NCBI GenBank assembly: GCA_934196125.1
Contig: CAKPVT010000008.1
Location: 1 to 45,947, forward strand
DNA from: an uncultured Streptococcus sp.
GTDB taxonomy: Bacteria; Bacillota; Bacilli; Lactobacillales; Streptococcaceae
Length of the DNA stretch: 45,947 bases
Direction: 5' to 3'
Shown here: positions 1 through 6,871 of the stretch, piece by piece
Numbering within the stretch: position 1 is the first letter of the stretch
Layout of the letters: every line of letters starts with the position of its first letter
The notes under the pieces: generated by a model
Databases searched by the model: none
Told to the model about the DNA's origin: nothing
The model's input: only the letters and a program-made list of their open reading frames with translations
Made by a program: the position numbers and the translations under genes

Positions 1-24
1 CACAGCTCACAGCTCACAGCTCAC
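1..24. repeat. short tandem repeat, 7-bp unit x3
   Basis: Three direct copies of CACAGCT followed by CAC lie at the very edge of the window, so the array may continue to the left. It is too short and has no spacers, so it is not a CRISPR. It may mark the edge of the acquired segment that carries the restriction gene. Confidence 0.75.
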
Positions 25-54
25 GCTGATTATGTAATCGGACGTGTTTTTTGT

Positions 55-77
55 CAAGCCCTAAAACAGGCTTTTTC
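55..77 (+). terminator. weak terminator-like hairpin upstream of the R-M gene
   Basis: AAGCC and GGCTT pair around a short loop and are followed by five T. The stem is only about five base pairs. It could end an upstream transcript or lie in the leader of the restriction gene. Confidence 0.35.
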
Positions 78-125
78 ACATTTTTGTGAGAAAGTTTTTT
101 ATGTTGTCTTGGGAAGTGAGGTGGC

Positions 126-2456
126 ATGATGAAACGTATGGACATTATCGAAACCATCGGAAAAGATTACCTTACTTCAAACATTGAAAACGAGGAATTT
201 AGCTACCAAAAAGCTCTCAAAGAAATCGGCAAGGATATTACTGAATATCAAAAGGAATACTATAAGAGGAAATATAAAGATATAGATATCCGATTTGAAA
301 ACGGAGGGTTGTCTATACTTGTGGAGACAAAGGCTTCATATACCGATAACGATTTTGAACAGTTAGAAGCCTATGTCAATTACGAAAAAGAACTTACAAA
401 TAATAAAGTAGTCGCTATACTAGCCAACACTAAAAACGATAATTTCCTAATATGGACTGACAATAGTGGTGTAATTGATGTTGATAATGCTAATTCAAAC
501 GAACGTGTTATTCAAAATTTAGAGTATTATTTCGACTTGTTTTTTGGTACTAAAAATAATCGACTAAAATTGGTACAAAACACATATGCTTTGAATGAAT
601 TATTACACAAATATGGAGTGAATGAAAAAATACGAAGTCAATTCGTAGGCACCTGCTTATTATCTTTAAAATATAATCTCACATTCGAAGGTTTAGAAAC
701 TAAGCAAATTATTTCTGGTATTGAGATTATCCTAACCAATTTACTGGAAAAAGACTTAAATAAAGCCACCAAACTAACTATCTTAAAAAGCAATGTACTT
801 GACTCTCAAGATATAAGAGAACTTCCAAAAGAGGAATTTGCAGTTATTTTAAGGGAAATTAAATCAAAAATATTGCCATACATAAACGATAAGAACACAG
901 CAGGTCAAGATTTATTAAATCTTTTCTTTACAACTTTCAATAAGTACGTTGGAAAAGCGGATAAAAATCAAGCATTTACTCCTGACCATATTGTGCATTT
1001 TATGTGTAAAATCGCTGGTGTAAATAGAAATTCTGTTGTGCTAGACCCTTGTTGCGGAAGTGGTGCTTTTTTAGTAAGGGCAATGACAGAAGCACTCGAT
1101 GATTGTGATACTGAAGAGGAAAAAGAAAATGTAAAAAGAAAACAAATTTATGGAATTGAATTTGAGGATACAGCATTTGGACTTTCGACTACAAATATGT
1201 TAATACATGGAGATGGAAATTCAAATATAGTAAAAGGCAGTTGCTTTGAAGAGGAAAATTATGTTGATAAAGGTGTAAATGTTGTTCTAATGAACCCACC
1301 ATATAATGCTCAACGTAAACATTGCAAAAAGGAATATGTTGCTAAATGGTCTGCAAAAACTAAGACAGACCCATCGAAAGGTTTTCATTTTGTTTATGAA
1401 ATAGCAGAGAAGGTAAAAACAGGAAAATTAGTTGTATTACTGCCTATGCAATGTGCAATCGGCAGTCCAAAAGAAAAGGAAATAAGACACTACAAAAAAG
1501 AAATGTTGAAAAAGCATACGCTAGAAGCGGTTTTTTCCTTGCCACCTGATGTATTCCACCCCGGTGCTAACGCTTCTGCTTGCTGTATGGTGTTTAATTT
1601 AGGTGTTAGACATTCTAAATCTAATATCAAGGAAACTTTTTTTGGATATTACAAAGATGATGGTTTTGTCAAAAAGAAAAATCTAGGAAGAGTTGAAAAA
1701 ACAGACCAATCAGGTAAAGGGATATGGAAAGAAATTGAGAATGAGTGGCTAGAACTATTTTGGAATAGAACAGATAAAATTGGGAAATCAGTTGTTAAGC
1801 AAGTCAACGAAACAGATGAGTGGCTTGCAGAAGCATATATGGAAACCGATTATTCTGATACACATAGCCTAGATTTTCAAAAATCGGTTAATGATTACCG
1901 AGCATACTCTTTACGACACCAAGATAGTTCTTTGACAGCTAACTCGATTGATATAGATACATCTAATTGGGAATATTTCAAATTAGCAGGAAAAGACGGA
2001 CTTTTTGATTTAGAAAGTTGCAAATGTAAAAACGCCACTGAATTGTTAGAAGAAGGAACAGATATTGAATACATTGGAGCTAAAAAATTAGATGGTGGTT
2101 TCATGCAATGGTGCAAAGAGGCACCTGATTTAACTACAAAAGGGAACTGTATTGTTTTTATATGTGATGGACAAGGTTCAGTTGGTTATACAAACTATAT
2201 AGACCATGACTTCATTGGTTCTACTACATTATCTGTTGGACGAAATAAAAAACTAAACAAATACAATGCAATGTTTATTGTCACTGTTTTAGATAAAGAA
2301 AGATACCGCTATTCTTTTGGAAGAAAATACAAAACAAACCTAACAAAGATTATGATAAAATTACCTGCCCAATCTGTCTCAAAAGGTAAAATTGAACCAG
2401 ATTGGGAATTTATGGAAAAATACATAAAAACACTTCCACATGGCAATAATTTATAA
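126..2456 (+). CDS. single-polypeptide restriction-modification enzyme (type IIG-like: nuclease, N6-adenine methylase, specificity domain)
   Basis: This 776-residue protein appears to join cleavage, methylation and target recognition in one chain. Residues 50-70 carry a PD-(D/E)xK-like nuclease signature (D54, then E67-T-K69), like the start of HsdR. A helical linker follows. The N6-adenine methylase core has the SAM motif DPCCGSG (307-313) and the catalytic NPPY (390-393), as in HsdM. The last 160 residues or so resemble one HsdS-type target recognition domain. No helicase motifs are visible, which fits type IIG rather than type I. The ribosome site GAGGTGG overlaps or closely precedes ATG codons at 126 and 129; 129 or 138 may be the true start. 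It is rich in ATA codons and more AT-rich than its neighbours, suggesting horizontal acquisition. No separate methylase or specificity gene is in the window. The domain assignment is by motif, and the recognition sequence is unknown. Confidence 0.8.
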   Translation: MMKRMDIIETIGKDYLTSNIENEEFSYQKALKEIGKDITEYQKEYYKRKYKDIDIRFENGGLSILVETKASYTDNDFEQLEAYVNYEKELTNNKVVAILANTKNDNFLIWTDNSGVIDVDNANSNERVIQNLEYYFDLFFGTKNNRLKLVQNTYALNELLHKYGVNEKIRSQFVGTCLLSLKYNLTFEGLETKQIISGIEIILTNLLEKDLNKATKLTILKSNVLDSQDIRELPKEEFAVILREIKSKILPYINDKNTAGQDLLNLFFTTFNKYVGKADKNQAFTPDHIVHFMCKIAGVNRNSVVLDPCCGSGAFLVRAMTEALDDCDTEEEKENVKRKQIYGIEFEDTAFGLSTTNMLIHGDGNSNIVKGSCFEEENYVDKGVNVVLMNPPYNAQRKHCKKEYVAKWSAKTKTDPSKGFHFVYEIAEKVKTGKLVVLLPMQCAIGSPKEKEIRHYKKEMLKKHTLEAVFSLPPDVFHPGANASACCMVFNLGVRHSKSNIKETFFGYYKDDGFVKKKNLGRVEKTDQSGKGIWKEIENEWLELFWNRTDKIGKSVVKQVNETDEWLAEAYMETDYSDTHSLDFQKSVNDYRAYSLRHQDSSLTANSIDIDTSNWEYFKLAGKDGLFDLESCKCKNATELLEEGTDIEYIGAKKLDGGFMQWCKEAPDLTTKGNCIVFICDGQGSVGYTNYIDHDFIGSTTLSVGRNKKLNKYNAMFIVTVLDKERYRYSFGRKYKTNLTKIMIKLPAQSVSKGKIEPDWEFMEKYIKTLPHGNNL

Positions 2457-2487
2457 AAAAATGCGACTTTTATGAGGTCGCATTTTT
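2456..2487. terminator. terminator of the R-M gene
   Basis: AAAAAATGCGAC pairs with GTCGCATTTTT around a 9-nt loop directly after the stop codon. The A/T flanks let it work on both strands, so it may also end the remnant on the minus strand. Confidence 0.85.
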
Positions 2488-2489
2488 CT

Positions 2490-2526
2490 ATATCTTGTGG
2501 TTGGTGTAAACTGGTATATAGTTCCC
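2490..2526 (-). repeat. single end of a repeat/insertion element (same terminal repeat as the 101-bp MITE)
   Basis: The 23 bases at 2504-2526 are identical to both terminal inverted repeats of the element at 23963-24063 (read on the minus strand it begins GGGAACTATATACC). Similarity continues weakly inward for about another 14 bases, towards the restriction gene. Only one end is present here. Its outer edge abuts the truncated pnuC-like sequence, so the element body, or what is left of it, would extend left across the restriction gene. Confidence 0.8.
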
Positions 2527-2832
2527 AAAACTTATAAACATATCACCGTAAATGCCTTGCATTCCAGCAACTAAAATCCCAGCGATGTTTTGAATCCCAT
2601 TTGCCTTAAAGGTTTGCTGCCATTGGAGCGCCAAAGTCCATGTTCCGATAAAGCCAAAGATTGACATGATAATTGAGAGAGTATTTAAGGCGGTAAAATC
2701 ACCTGTGACTAGTGTCGGTAACATGCCATAGAGGGTAAAGCTAAGTGATGCCAGAAAAGCGATAATGCCAAACAGTTTTTCTTTAGTGTTTAGACGATTC
2801 CATGCAAGGTTGAAAGAATTTTTAAGTGATAA
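2491..2832 (-). pseudogene. pnuC: PnuC-like nicotinamide riboside/nucleoside transporter, truncated
   Basis: The minus-strand reading frame from about 2832 encodes hydrophobic membrane segments and a PnuC-like stretch (YGDMFISFGNY, compare the family's YGDM region). It then runs into the repeat end at 2526, which supplies the last dozen residues and the stop. At about 110 residues it is less than half the usual PnuC length. The reading frame is open from an in-frame TAA at 2835, with no ATG until 2724, so the start also appears lost. It sits just downstream of the deoxynucleoside kinase on the same strand, which suggests a former nucleoside-salvage operon. The family call rests on short motifs only. 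Confidence 0.55.
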
Positions 2833-2850
2833 TTATTTTTTCAAAAAATG

Positions 2851-3489
2851 TTAATCTCCAATTCCAATTGATTTCATTTCTTGACGGATCATTTGATAAA
2901 CTTTTGCCCAGTCCTCCGATTTTGTAACATCAATATGGTCGGTGTTGATTTTCATTTTAGGACTGTATTGGTAGTTTTCATACCAGCTGTTGTAGTGTGT
3001 GTGAAGGAGTTTGTAGTAATCAGTGAGCCCGTTAGCATTATCAGGCTGTTCAAAATCACGTCCACGTTTCTTGATGTTGTTCATGATGTGGTCAAAACTG
3101 CCTTCGAGGTAAATGAGCAAATCAGGGGATTTTTTAGGAAGTCCGTCAATCTCCTCCATCATGTTATCTAACAATTCTAGGTAAATCTTATATTCTTGTT
3201 CGCTGATACTGCCTTGAAGGGTATTGATATATGTAAAGAGACCATCTTCGTAGATGGAACGGTCTAAGACATTATTATCAGTATCATAAGCTTTTTTAAT
3301 GGCTTTAAAGCGTTTATTTAGAAAATAAATCTGCAAAGCAAAGCCGTATTTTTCAGGGTCTTCATAATATTTATCTAAAATAGGATTGTTATCAACAGGT
3401 TCAAAGAAAGCTGTTGTGCCTAATTCTTTGGCTAAAAGAGAAGTGTAGGTAGTTTTTCCAACTCCTATCATTCCTGCTAGAATAATCAC
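2851..3489 (-). CDS. deoxynucleoside kinase (dGK/dAK type)
   Basis: This is a 212-residue cytoplasmic kinase that phosphorylates deoxynucleosides with ATP in the salvage route to dNTPs. The P-loop GMIGVGKTT is at the N-terminus. The acidic FFEP segment follows, then the DRS-type motif (LDRSIYED) shared by dGK, dAK and dCK enzymes. The length is normal for the family. GTG at 3489 is the likely start, with AGG-rich GGAGGT about 12 nt upstream; an in-frame ATT lies closer to the GGAGG. Substrate preference cannot be read from the sequence. A PnuC-like transporter remnant lies downstream, and two NrdR-like boxes lie about 190-240 bases upstream, consistent with control by dNTP status. Confidence 0.88.
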   Translation of the reverse strand: MIILAGMIGVGKTTYTSLLAKELGTTAFFEPVDNNPILDKYYEDPEKYGFALQIYFLNKRFKAIKKAYDTDNNVLDRSIYEDGLFTYINTLQGSISEQEYKIYLELLDNMMEEIDGLPKKSPDLLIYLEGSFDHIMNNIKKRGRDFEQPDNANGLTDYYKLLHTHYNSWYENYQYSPKMKINTDHIDVTKSEDWAKVYQMIRQEMKSIGIGD

Positions 3490-3681
3490 GATGGTAATGC
3501 ACCTCCAATATGCTAATGTAAGTGAGAATAGTTATGGAAATAGATTTGAGCATCTATTTAGAAAATGGTAGTAAATGTTTGGTGGGAGTTACGGTATTGT
3601 GGAAATAAGAAGATAGCCTCCTTCCTTTAAGTATTATCTATGTAGTGGCAAGAAATCGTTCTTGTTGAAACTGCATATTAA

Positions 3682-3729
3682 ACACGATATCTTGTGTTCT
3701 GTATAAAATCTTAGCACTATATTTTGTGT
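3682..3729. promoter_or_regulatory. pair of NrdR-like boxes
   Basis: Two 16-bp sites, ACACGATATCTTGTGT (3682-3697) and GCACTATATTTTGTGT (3714-3729), match the NrdR consensus ACACWATATATWGTGT closely. They start 32 bp apart, about three helical turns, which is the usual tandem arrangement for this ATP/dATP-sensing repressor. They lie between the minus-strand deoxynucleoside kinase and a plus-strand promoter. Confidence 0.7.
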
Positions 3730-3739
3730 TTTGCAAGAC

Positions 3740-3767
3740 TTGAAAATTATTATTTTTGTGCTATACT
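3740..3767 (+). promoter_or_regulatory. sigma-A promoter without a downstream gene
   Basis: TTGAAA at 3740-3745, a 16-bp spacer and TATACT at 3762-3767 form a good promoter reading rightwards. It starts 11 bp after the second NrdR-like box. Its transcript would reach the hairpin at 3807-3855 after roughly 35 nt, with no coding sequence on this strand. Confidence 0.55.
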
Positions 3768-3773
3768 GATTAC

Positions 3774-3856
3774 TTTTATCTGAACAGATAGCTTGAACAA
3801 AATAACAAAAAGCCTCCTGCTAGGTTACCATAAAGGTAATATCAGAATGCTTTTTA
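3774..3856 (+). ncRNA. candidate small RNA between an NrdR-flanked promoter and a terminator
   Basis: The predicted start near 3774 and the terminator ending near 3856 would define an RNA of about 80 nt. It contains a small inverted repeat (ATCTGAACAGAT) and then the terminator stem. There is no open reading frame with a ribosome site. It may instead be what is left of a deleted nrd-type operon. Expression is not shown by the sequence. Confidence 0.3.
3807..3855. terminator. bidirectional terminator
   Basis: AAAAGC pairs with GCTTTTT, with further pairing CTG/CAG and TTACC/GGTAA towards the loop. The stem is imperfect but flanked by A and T runs on both sides. On the minus strand it follows the GNAT gene that ends at 3872. 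Confidence 0.65.
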
Positions 3857-3871
3857 TTGATGTGAATCTGC

Positions 3872-4382
3872 TTAATCAGGCAGTTTGGTTAAGTCGTAAT
3901 AGTGTGGAATAATGCCCTCGTACTCATTGTTTTTATTGAGAAATCCTGCAGGAATCGTTCCAAGTTGGTGGAAGCCTAGTTTTTGTTGATAGAGGGCGAG
4001 TGCGGCTTGGTTTGATTTGACAACGGCATTGAATTGAAGAATTCTAAATCCTAATTTTTTAGCAGTCACCATAGAATGGCGGACGAGTTTTTCACCGATA
4101 TGTTGTCCACGAAAATGACTATCAACAGCGTAGCTGGTGTTGCAAATATGTTCACAACGTCCCACATTGTTTGGGTGAAGAATATATAAACCGACAATTT
4201 GTCCAGTATCTGCTTGGTAGGCAACGCCTGTGTAAGTTTGGGCTTTGAAAAATGCTTTTTCTGTCTCAAGGGTTAAGGTTTCAGTTTGTGGAAAGGCTAC
4301 TCCGTCGGTCACGACTTGATTCCAAATCGCAATGGCTTGAGCGGTATCTTCGTCCGTAAATGATTTAATATTGAAGGTTCAT
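3872..4382 (-). pseudogene. GNAT N-acetyltransferase, frameshifted near the start
   Basis: The frame ending at 3872 encodes a GNAT-fold acetyltransferase, which transfers acetyl from acetyl-CoA to an unknown amine. The acetyl-CoA-binding region is around the H-F-R-G-Q-H-I-G-E-K segment, and the C-terminal Y-Q-Q-K-L-G-F is typical. Homology-like sequence continues upstream of the first GTG (4312) in the same frame, giving NIKSFTDEDTAQAIAIW, but the ATG with a good ribosome site (GAGGGG, ATG at 4382) is out of frame. One extra base about ten nucleotides into the gene explains this. The gene is broken unless translation starts internally at GTG 4312, which would lose the first strand and helix. 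A sequencing error is possible. Confidence 0.7.
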
Positions 4383-4426
4383 GTTTCCCCTCTTTTTGGA
4401 AAAAAGTTATCACTACTATAATGATT

Positions 4427-5194
4427 TTAACGGAATAATTCAACGGCAAAACTTAAAGCAATGTTTGCAATACGGTCTTTGGTTTCAAGGTCAGCATCGT
4501 TAGCCAAAGTTCGAGGTTCCCAAGTTTCAGCGTCTAGATTGTCAGCCGAATAAAAGAATTGAAAATGATTAATCTTGCGGAAGTTGGCAAATGCGGCAAT
4601 CGCAGAGCATTCCATATCAACGGCGAAGCACCTTGTGTCTTTCGATTTGCCGTCTTTTGATGGGTTTCACGGTAAATGCCGTCAGTTGTCCAAACCTTTC
4701 CTTCTGTATAGGAGATATTTTGCGCGTCAAGAAACTGTTTAAACTGTTTGCGATAGGTGTGATTGAGCGCAATTTTACTTGCTGGCGGAGCGTAGTGATA
4801 GCTTGTGACTTCGTCGCGAATAGCGCTTGTAGGAATGATGATTGACGTTTCTTTGATATTGCTGTCTAGAACACCACACGTACCAAAAATAAGGAGATTT
4901 TCAGCACCCATAGCAATAATATCCTCTAAAATAGCAACACAGCCACTTGCCCCAACATAGGAGTTGAAAAAAAGCAATTTTTTGACCCTGAAAATTTAGC
5001 TCATAGATTGAAATTTCCAAATTTGCGACACTTGTTTTTGCGATTTCACGGTGAGGAAATTCAGCTAAGATTCGTGCGAAAGTTTCTCTTGCAAAACAGG
5101 TCACAGCTGTCTTTGGAAAATTTGGCAAAGCTTGGATGACATCCCCTGGGTTAATAATCGCCGTTTGCTGATGGTCAAATAGTGATAAAATCAT
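4427..5194 (-). pseudogene. nucleoside phosphorylase (PNP/UDP family), two frameshifts
   Basis: Three overlapping frames together read as one purine/uridine phosphorylase-family enzyme, which splits nucleosides with phosphate in salvage. The first frame starts at ATG 5194 (AAGGAGG ten bases upstream) and covers residues 1 to about 74. A run of seven A near 4972, where six would keep the frame, shifts to the second frame, which carries SYVGASGCVAILEDI and the GTCGVL nucleotide-binding segment. A missing base near 4627 shifts to the third, which holds the MECSAIAAFA active-site region. All family segments are still recognisable, so the damage is recent, a sequencing error, or phase variation at the homopolymer. 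Confidence 0.82.
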
Positions 5195-5370
5195 GCCAAC
5201 ACATCCTCCTTGAATTTCAAAATATTTTTAACATTTTACTTAAAAACTCTGGAAAAACAAGATAATTCACTAAAAATGATGGTTTTTCTGAAAATTTCCC
5301 TGTAAAAAGAAATGATTCGTGGAAATCATGTTACAAATTCTTTACAAACTTCTCTTTTTGCCTATGTTTG

Positions 5371-5379
5371 TGTTATAAT
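5371..5379 (+). promoter_or_regulatory. extended -10 promoter of the DUF1912/HhH operon
   Basis: TGTTATAAT is an extended -10 box, with no good -35 hexamer at the normal distance. It lies 30 nt upstream of the DUF1912 start, leaving room for a short leader with a ribosome site. Confidence 0.65.
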
Positions 5380-5409
5380 ATGACCTAGGAAATCAGACGA
5401 GAGGTGTTT

Positions 5410-5664
5410 ATGACTTACGAACAAGAATTTTTAAAAGAATTTGAAGCTTGGGTAGATTCACAAATCGCAATCAACGAAATGGCGATGGAAGCTAGTCGTA
5501 AGATTGTGGAAGAAGATAAGGATGAACGCGCAGCTGATGCTTACATCCGTTATGAAAGTAAGTTAGATGCTTACAAATTTATCCAAGGCAAATTTGCTAA
5601 TTATAAAGCCGGAAAAGGTTTCCACGAATTACCAGATAATCTTTTAGGGGAGAGAAATTACTAA
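5410..5664 (+). CDS. DUF1912 family protein
   Basis: This small acidic, helical protein of 84 residues starts MTYEQEF, after GAGAGG six bases upstream; a GTG two codons earlier is a less likely start. It matches the streptococcal DUF1912 family in length and composition (many Glu, Lys and Ala, with no membrane segment). The function is unknown. It is followed after one base by the helix-hairpin-helix gene and very probably shares its mRNA. No catalytic motif is visible. Confidence 0.78.
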   Translation: MTYEQEFLKEFEAWVDSQIAINEMAMEASRKIVEEDKDERAADAYIRYESKLDAYKFIQGKFANYKAGKGFHELPDNLLGERNY

Positions 5665-5665
5665 A

Positions 5666-5983
5666 ATGGCAAAGAAAAAGAATCGAAAAAAAGAGTACTT
5701 ATTGAAATTGAAACGCGCAGGCATTATCAAAACAGCTGCAACAGCAACTGCTAAAGTAGCTACTAATGTTGTTTCAAAAGCGACTCTTAGTTTGGAAGAA
5801 TTTTCATCGATTTCTGCTGTAGAAGGCATTCGACCAAAACTTATTGAAACACTTTACAATGAAGGGATTAAATCAGTTTCTGATTTCAAAAACTTCACTG
5901 AAAAAGACGTTTTGACCTTTAAAGGAATTGGTCCAGCAACTGTTAATAAATTGAAAGAAAATGGCGTAGCTTTCAAAGCTTAA
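5666..5983 (+). CDS. helix-hairpin-helix domain protein
   Basis: This 105-residue protein has a very basic N-terminus (MAKKKNRKKEYLLKLKR), an Ala/Thr-rich linker, and a C-terminal tandem helix-hairpin-helix region (VEGIRPKLIETLYNEGI and FKGIGPATVNKLKENG). Such GIGP hairpins bind the DNA backbone without sequence specificity. There is no nuclease or polymerase domain, so it may be a small nucleic-acid-binding accessory protein. It starts one base after DUF1912 with AGGGGAGAG as ribosome site. The function is inferred from the domain only. Confidence 0.75.
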   Translation: MAKKKNRKKEYLLKLKRAGIIKTAATATAKVATNVVSKATLSLEEFSSISAVEGIRPKLIETLYNEGIKSVSDFKNFTEKDVLTFKGIGPATVNKLKENGVAFKA

Positions 5984-6028
5984 TCTATTTGCGTTAGCTG
6001 ACTAAATCTGTTAAAATGAAAACATTCA

Positions 6029-6213
6029 GAGGTGTCTTAAAGACCATTTGTTACAGAAAGCGGTGTGGTTGAGAAATCCGTACAAATGTTAAGGCTGGTT
6101 GCTGAACGTTGTAACTGAATAATCAAGTTGCGAGTGCTAGTCACTCGAATGTGGGTGGTACCGCGGATTTATAAAAAGTTCGTCCCTGTCGAAAGACAGG
6201 GGCGATTTTTTAT
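6029..6213 (+). promoter_or_regulatory. T-box riboswitch, probably tRNA-Val responsive
   Basis: The leader has a short stem I region with an AGAAAGC box, the T-box core TGGTACCGCGG at 6156-6166, which pairs with the uncharged tRNA acceptor end, and the terminator at 6181-6211. Valine specificity is inferred from valS downstream; the specifier codon could not be placed with certainty. It precedes a GNAT gene as well as valS, so both appear to be induced by uncharged tRNA. Confidence 0.9.
6181..6211 (+). terminator. T-box attenuator terminator
   Basis: CGTCCCTGTC pairs with GACAGGGGCG around a GAAA tetraloop, followed by six T. It is the OFF-state hairpin of the T-box leader. Confidence 0.9.
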
Positions 6214-6234
6214 CACCAAAATGGGAGAGAACTT

Positions 6235-6837
6235 ATGATTAAAATTTTAGGTCAGATTAAGGACAGTAAACTTCCTGAGATTGAGACAGAACGGCTGTAT
6301 TTGCGCCAACGTCTAGTCTCAGATGCTGAGGATATTTTTGCTTATGCAAGCTTGCCAGAATTAACTTGGCCAGCTGTTTTTCCACCTGCAGAAAGCGTGG
6401 AAGAAGAGGAAAATTATCTCGAAAACATTATGCCAAAGCGCTGGATTGAGCAAAAAATACCGTCTGGTTATGGTATCTGCTTGAAGGGAACAGATGAAGT
6501 CATTGGCTCGATTGATTTTAATAATCGCCATGCTGATGATGTTCTTGAAATGGGCTATTTGCTTCACCCAGATTATTGGGGGCAAGGGATTGTGACAGAA
6601 GCTGCGCGTGCGCTGTTGGAAGTTGGCTTCACCCTACTCAATCTCCACAAAATCGAAATTGAATGTTATGGTTACAACAAAGCAAGCCGGCGTATTACTG
6701 AAAAGCTTGGCTTCACTCTGGAATCACGTATCCGTGACCGCAAAGACGTACAAGGAAAACGTTGCGATTTATTTCGTTACAGATTGTTAAAAAGTGAGTG
6801 GGAGAAGCTGTCAGAAGCACCTGATAAATTGAATTGA
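6235..6837 (+). CDS. GNAT N-acetyltransferase, RimJ/RimL type
   Basis: This 200-residue cytoplasmic acetyltransferase resembles the RimJ/RimL branch, which acetylates protein N-termini or small amines. The N-terminus has the family's ETERLYLRQ strand. The acetyl-CoA site is around HPDYWGQGIVTEAARALL, and NKASRRITEKLGFTLE is the conserved C-terminal motif. GGGAGAG precedes ATG 6235. It lies between the T-box leader and valS, with only 34 bases before valS and no terminator between, so it should be co-transcribed and amino-acid responsive. The substrate is unknown. Confidence 0.87.
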   Translation: MIKILGQIKDSKLPEIETERLYLRQRLVSDAEDIFAYASLPELTWPAVFPPAESVEEEENYLENIMPKRWIEQKIPSGYGICLKGTDEVIGSIDFNNRHADDVLEMGYLLHPDYWGQGIVTEAARALLEVGFTLLNLHKIEIECYGYNKASRRITEKLGFTLESRIRDRKDVQGKRCDLFRYRLLKSEWEKLSEAPDKLN

Positions 6838-6871
6838 TTGACTTATTGAAAAAATGTAGAAAGGACACATT

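Noticed and set aside
1..24. Possible CRISPR repeat at the left edge
   Set aside because: The 7-bp units are contiguous with no spacers; it is a simple tandem repeat.
3590..3630. Ribosome-site-like GGAAGGAGG on the minus strand upstream of the kinase (RC of 3617-3627)
   Set aside because: No start codon or open frame follows at usable distance; probably chance or the relic of a lost frame.
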